Below are positions 60,394 through 64,000 of a stretch of 64,000 nt of DNA, one piece after another (the stretch's first letter is position 1; every line of letters begins with the position of its first letter). Source of the stretch: Desulfomonile tiedjei (GTDB taxonomy: Bacteria > Desulfobacterota > Desulfomonilia > Desulfomonilales > Desulfomonilaceae); contig JACRDF010000025.1 in NCBI GenBank assembly GCA_016212925.1, positions 62,001 through 126,000 of the forward strand. The letters are read 5' to 3'. A model generated the notes under the pieces. That model made no database searches and was not told the DNA's origin. It saw nothing but the letters and a program-made list of their open reading frames with translations. The translations under genes were made by a program, and so were the position numbers.

Positions 60394-63000
60394 TTACGTC
60401 TGGACGAAAATTCTCGTTACTCGTGGTGAGATCTTGCAGACTATTTCGTAATTGATGGTGTTGCCGTTGGCAGCTATTTCGTCCGCGAGAATTTCTTCCG
60501 CGGCCTGCTTGCCTATCAGGACCACCTCGTCGCCGACCTTGGCTTCAGGCACGTCGGTGATGTCGATCATTGTGGCATCCATGCATACTGTGCCCACAAC
60601 CGGGACTCGACGCCCGCGCACGAGCACCTGGCCGATGTTGGACTGGAACCGCGGATATCCGTCATTGTACCCCACATGGATTGTGGCGATGCGGGACGGT
60701 CTGGTGGTGGTAAACCTGCGGTTGTAAGAGATGGGGCGTCCGGGAGGATGTTCCTTTATCTGTGCTATTTTGGTGGAAAAGGTTATGACCTGCTCCAGAT
60801 GAACCATTGAACGGAGCGCGTCCGAAGGATACAGGCCGTAAATGCCCAGACCGGGCCGAACCATGTTATAGCGGGTCTGCGGGAACCGCACCGCCGCGGC
60901 GCTGTTGGCTGCATGGACGTAACGGAAGCTGTGCCCCGCGGTTTTCAGCTCTGCCAACAAAGTGTCAAACGCTCTGATCTGTCCCAGAGTGTATTCATCA
61001 GCCGAGGGATCGTCCGCGCTGGAAAAATGCGTCATCAGGCCTTCTACGGTCAGGTTTTTCATGCGGACCACTTGTTCGACAAAAGGAACAGCCTCTTCCC
61101 ACCAGACACCTGACCTTCCCATCCCGGTATCGACCTTGATATGTACGAGCACCTTCCTGCGACCGGTAGCAGCCTGGTTGAGGGCCTCGGCTAATTCAAG
61201 GGAGGAAACCTCCGCGCTCAAGCCGTATCTGACAATTTTATCGGCTTCCTCCGCTAGGACGTTGAACACCAATATGGGCGCGTCGATTCTGTTTTCCCTG
61301 AGCGTGGTCCCTTCATCGGGGAACGCGACAGCCAAATAATTCACTCCATTTTCGAGCGCCACTTTGGAAGCGCGGATCGAATCATTCCCGTACCCGAAGC
61401 TCTTGACCACGGGCATCAATTCCACGTTGTCGCCGACAATCCCCCGAACGGTCTTGATATTGGCCGCGATGGCGTCGAGATTGACAACAAGTCTAGTGGG
61501 GCCGATGGAACCCACGAGTTCTTTTGCTATGCGTTCGAGGCGGAACCACCTGGAGCCCTTAAACAAGACCACATCCCCGCGGTTCATTATCTTGTCCAGC
61601 TCTGCAGCCGCTTCGGTGTAGCTGCGGGTGTTGGTTATGAACCTGGAATTCATCCCTTCCTGTTCCGCGGCAAGGCCGATCAGCGCTGCGTTCTCGCCTA
61701 CGGTTATGAGACGATCGACCTCTCCGCGAACCACGTCTTTGCCCACAGCGAGGTGTTCTTCTCGGCTGTGCAGGCCCAGATCAAGCATTTCGCTGAGGAT
61801 GGCTATTTTTCGCCGCCCTTTTCCCACCTTTCCCAAAACGTCCAGGGCCCCTTTCATGGAAGCCGGGTCTGAATTGTACGTGTCGTTGATGAGCGTTACG
61901 CCCGTCACTGTGGTGTGCATCTCCAGCCTCATAGGCGAAGGGAGAAACTCTTTCAAACCCTTTCTTATGGCTTCAGGGGATGCGCCAAGAAGTGTCGCGG
62001 CCGCGGATGCCGCGAGCGCGTTCAATATGTTGAATCTCCCCGGCACCGGAAGCGTAACATCCACCTTCTTGTCGAAGAGCCGTAACACAAAGCTGTGGCC
62101 TCGCTCAGGAAGAGAAGCCACGTCCTCGGCCCTGACGTCGGCGCTTTCAGACAGCCCGAACGTGACCACCCTGGCGGGGAAACCTCCGTTGAGCCGTGCA
62201 CTTAGCGGGTCATCCGCATTGAGGAGCAGAAATGAACCACTACTGAGGTGCCGAAAGAGCCTCAGCTTTTCCTCCAGAGTGTTTTCCAGGCTGCCAAGGC
62301 CGCCTATGTGGGCCTTACTGATTATGGTGAGAATTCCGTGATCGGGCCGAATCATCCTTTCGAGGCGGTCCATTTCGCCTGGAAGACTGATCCCCGCTTC
62401 TATCAAGGCCACCTCGTGTTCCGGCCTCATGCCCAGGAGCCCAAGCGCAGCCCCAACCTGAGTATTATAGGAAAGAGGGGACCTGTAGGTTTTTCGCTCC
62501 AGGCAAAGGATCGAGGCCAACATTTCTTTTACGAGGGTTTTCCCGTTGCTGCCTGTTATGCCGACAACCGGAAACCGGAAGCAATTCCGATACCATGTAG
62601 CCAAGTCCTGCAAAGCAGTCAGCGTGTCCGGGACCTGGATCAGGGTCGCACGTTCGGGGATGTCTTTTTCAAAAAGATCGGCCCGATTGACTACCGCGGC
62701 CCTTACGCCGCCGGTCAAAGCCTCCTCTGCAAAGTCATTCCCGTTGAAGTGTTGGCCCTGGATGGCCCAGAATATAAAATCCTCGCCCATAGGCTTGCGC
62801 GTGTCGATTGACACGCCTGACAGGGCTCCTTGGACGGGCCCCTTGACGCGCGTGGGCTTGATGATATCTATGACCTGGGAGAGGTCTAGGAATCCGACAT
62901 TCTCAATGCCGTGCTTTTCCACAGAATTAGAGCGGACCCGCGTGGACGCCGGTTCAGGGACGTCCGAGGCGGTCGGGCATGAAGGGCTACTAAACTCCAT
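60394..63000 (-). CDS. Fused MurF ligase and alanine racemase
   Basis: 868 residues. The first 36 or so are unconserved. Residues 37-490 are MurF: DTRKPMGEDFIFWAIQGQHFNGNDF, P-loop VVGITGSNGKTLVKEM (147-155) and TLINDTYNSDPASMKGALDVL. From about 503, TRLVVNLDAIAANIKTVRGIVG begins alanine racemase, with the PLP Lys in MPVVKSFGYGNDSI, GRPISYNRRFTT carrying a conserved Tyr, and ATIHVGYNDGYPR. One protein thus makes D-alanine and adds D-Ala-D-Ala to the UDP-muramoyl tripeptide. The fusion is well known in Bacteroidetes. Start at the first ATG has no strong ribosome binding site. Confidence 0.9.
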   Translation of the reverse strand: MEFSSPSCPTASDVPEPASTRVRSNSVEKHGIENVGFLDLSQVIDIIKPTRVKGPVQGALSGVSIDTRKPMGEDFIFWAIQGQHFNGNDFAEEALTGGVRAAVVNRADLFEKDIPERATLIQVPDTLTALQDLATWYRNCFRFPVVGITGSNGKTLVKEMLASILCLERKTYRSPLSYNTQVGAALGLLGMRPEHEVALIEAGISLPGEMDRLERMIRPDHGILTIISKAHIGGLGSLENTLEEKLRLFRHLSSGSFLLLNADDPLSARLNGGFPARVVTFGLSESADVRAEDVASLPERGHSFVLRLFDKKVDVTLPVPGRFNILNALAASAAATLLGASPEAIRKGLKEFLPSPMRLEMHTTVTGVTLINDTYNSDPASMKGALDVLGKVGKGRRKIAILSEMLDLGLHSREEHLAVGKDVVRGEVDRLITVGENAALIGLAAEQEGMNSRFITNTRSYTEAAAELDKIMNRGDVVLFKGSRWFRLERIAKELVGSIGPTRLVVNLDAIAANIKTVRGIVGDNVELMPVVKSFGYGNDSIRASKVALENGVNYLAVAFPDEGTTLRENRIDAPILVFNVLAEEADKIVRYGLSAEVSSLELAEALNQAATGRRKVLVHIKVDTGMGRSGVWWEEAVPFVEQVVRMKNLTVEGLMTHFSSADDPSADEYTLGQIRAFDTLLAELKTAGHSFRYVHAANSAAAVRFPQTRYNMVRPGLGIYGLYPSDALRSMVHLEQVITFSTKIAQIKEHPPGRPISYNRRFTTTRPSRIATIHVGYNDGYPRFQSNIGQVLVRGRRVPVVGTVCMDATMIDITDVPEAKVGDEVVLIGKQAAEEILADEIAANGNTINYEIVCKISPRVTRIFVQT

Positions 63001-63226
63001 TCAACCAGTCTACCATATCTCCGAAGAATTCACGTGAGGCGGATCATGGGAACCGGGTTGGCCCAGTCCTTCTCAAGGCAAGCGTCTACCATGAGACGGG
63101 GAAAAAAACAACAGGCTGGGCCTTTGAGCCGATCACATCCGTTGCCAAATTTTTGTCTGAATCGCGTTCGGCCGGTCGTCAAGATCCTGCGATCTCCAAT
63201 GCCCCAGCCGTCAACCTCTATCTAGC

Positions 63227-63288
63227 GGCGGGCACAGCCCGCCCTACAGGAGGCGTCTCATCCAATCGTAGGGCGGGCTGTGCCCGCC
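63227..63288. repeat. Paired GGCGGGC palindromes
   Basis: GGCGGGCACAGCCCGCCCTAC and GTAGGGCGGGCTGTGCCCGCC flank a 20-bp linker, the same plan as the other GTAGGG pairs. It is upstream of the Smr-domain gene. Confidence 0.8.
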
Positions 63289-63389
63289 GTTTGTGGCTGC
63301 CGGCGACCGACTTGACTGAACCGCCTTATCGGGCGAGAATTCCGACACCGCCATGATCCTGGTCACCCGGACCTGGGGAAAGGTTCACA

Positions 63390-63724
63390 TGGGAAACGAG
63401 AACCAGCCTTCATCAGAGCCAAATACTCCCTCTCAGACACCGCAGGAGGAACCGGCGGTGGTCATGCCCATCGATGGCGTTTTGGACCTCCACACTTTCT
63501 CGCCGAAGGACCTTCCACAGTTGCTCGATGATTATATTGAAGCTTGTTTGGAAGCCTCGATCTTGGATCTTAGAATTATCCACGGCAAGGGCAAGGGAAT
63601 CCTTCGCGATCGGCTACGATCACTTCTGAGAAAGCATCCTCTTGTGGAAAGCTTTGCCCAGGCGCCGCTAGAGGCCGGTGGCTGGGGCGCCACCCTGGTG
63701 CGGTTGAGGGCGAAGAGGGACTAG
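63390..63724 (+). CDS. Smr-domain protein
   Basis: 111 residues. A disordered Pro/Ser/Glu start is followed by a Smr domain: [60 protein letters not shown] with the LDLH and HGKGxGxLR motifs of Smr endonuclease domains. Small Smr proteins have nicking or RNA-cleaving activity, for example in stalled-ribosome rescue. ATG 63390 has AAAGG upstream. Confidence 0.85.
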
Positions 63725-64000
63725 AAATGGGTTCAAAACCTGCGACTTTCCGGAAGAGCTTCTGGGGAGGCCGAACAAAAAGGGCCTCCCCAGGCCCCTC
63801 CCCAATCCCGCGTTCCGCGCGGGACTCCCATGATTTTGGACCATTGTCGCCTCATGGCAACAATGGTGTAGTGCAGGAAACGCGGATGTCTTTTTCACTC
63901 AGAGGGTTAAAGAAAAGCTTCTGGAACCTGTCGCGGAAACCGAAGCCAACTTATCTGAAATAGCTCAAGATGATTTTCCTATTTGTTGTCTCGGAACCTA
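63725..64000. other. Right edge of the window
   Basis: No supported gene. GGGGAGGCC (63762) and GGCCTCCCC (63782) form a hairpin behind the Smr gene, and CCCGCG...CGCGGG follows, both like repeats near 45154 and 48090. A short plus-strand frame from 63727 translates these repeats and is not convincing. Confidence 0.5.

Noticed and set aside
63727-63963. 78-residue plus-strand frame after the Smr gene
   Set aside because: Most of it is a translation of GC-rich palindromes; no ribosome binding site.

Overview
The window is a gene-dense, moderately GC-rich bacterial chromosome segment. It most resembles a strictly anaerobic Desulfobacterota ('deltaproteobacterial') genome. The main indications are a membrane-anchored, TAT-exported molybdenum respiratory reductase under a sigma-54 activator, a class Ib DAHP synthase, a COG3635-type phosphoglycerate-mutase homologue in a threonine operon, and many REP-like intergenic palindromes. 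A Desulfomonile/Syntrophobacter-like relative is my guess; no marker gene here settles the genus.

Region 1-1.4 kb (minus strand): the start of tyrA and a complete aroF. Upstream of aroF lies what reads as a complete transcription attenuator: a promoter with a TTGACA -35, a 24-codon leader peptide with nine aromatic residues, alternative RNA arms, and a terminator whose U-tract abuts the aroF ribosome binding site.

Region 1.5-10.8 kb (minus strand): a tetrathionate/arsenate/selenate-reductase-like operon in the order small receiver protein, four-cluster ferredoxin subunit (B), NrfD-type membrane subunit (C), molybdopterin catalytic subunit (A). Upstream are a membrane-bound sigma-54 activator (periplasmic domain, HAMP, GAF-like, AAA+, HTH) and a PhnD-like lipoprotein. 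A -24/-12 promoter lies inside the over-long reading frame of the first gene, and a perfect 17-bp palindrome about 200 bp upstream could be the enhancer.

Region 11-24.5 kb: ferric-reductase-like flavocytochrome, a small membrane protein, a GNAT acetyltransferase, a Met-rich periplasmic protein, two convergent FtsX/MacB-type permease paralogues without an ATPase, a secreted dienelactone-hydrolase-like enzyme, a CDF metal transporter, UspA, a PhoU-like protein and a Ski2-like helicase.

Region 25-33.2 kb (minus strand): murA, hisB and hisH, followed by a tightly coupled surface-glycan cassette: split transketolase, family 2 glycosyltransferase, TIGR03032-like protein, sulfotransferase, NAD-dependent epimerase.

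Region 33.7-48 kb: HU/IHF-like protein, a nuclease-like protein, a hicB gene with a decapitated hicA beside an intact parDE module, grpE-dnaK, mtnA-pncB with a structured leader, a secreted orphan with clear promoter and terminator, prmA, a one-unit PQQ-repeat protein, and ileS-lspA. Just upstream of ileS sits a nested repeat with a 131-bp MITE.

Region 48.8-64 kb (mostly plus strand): Mrr-like nuclease, SpoIIAA-like protein, YHS and other secreted proteins, DUF1015, a TrmN6-like methyltransferase, an AlaC-like aminotransferase behind a candidate structured RNA, hom, thrC and the COG3635 protein (probably the missing homoserine kinase), a MurF-alanine racemase fusion, and a Smr-domain protein. 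Gaps in this half carry a family of paired GTAGGG...CCCTAC palindromes.
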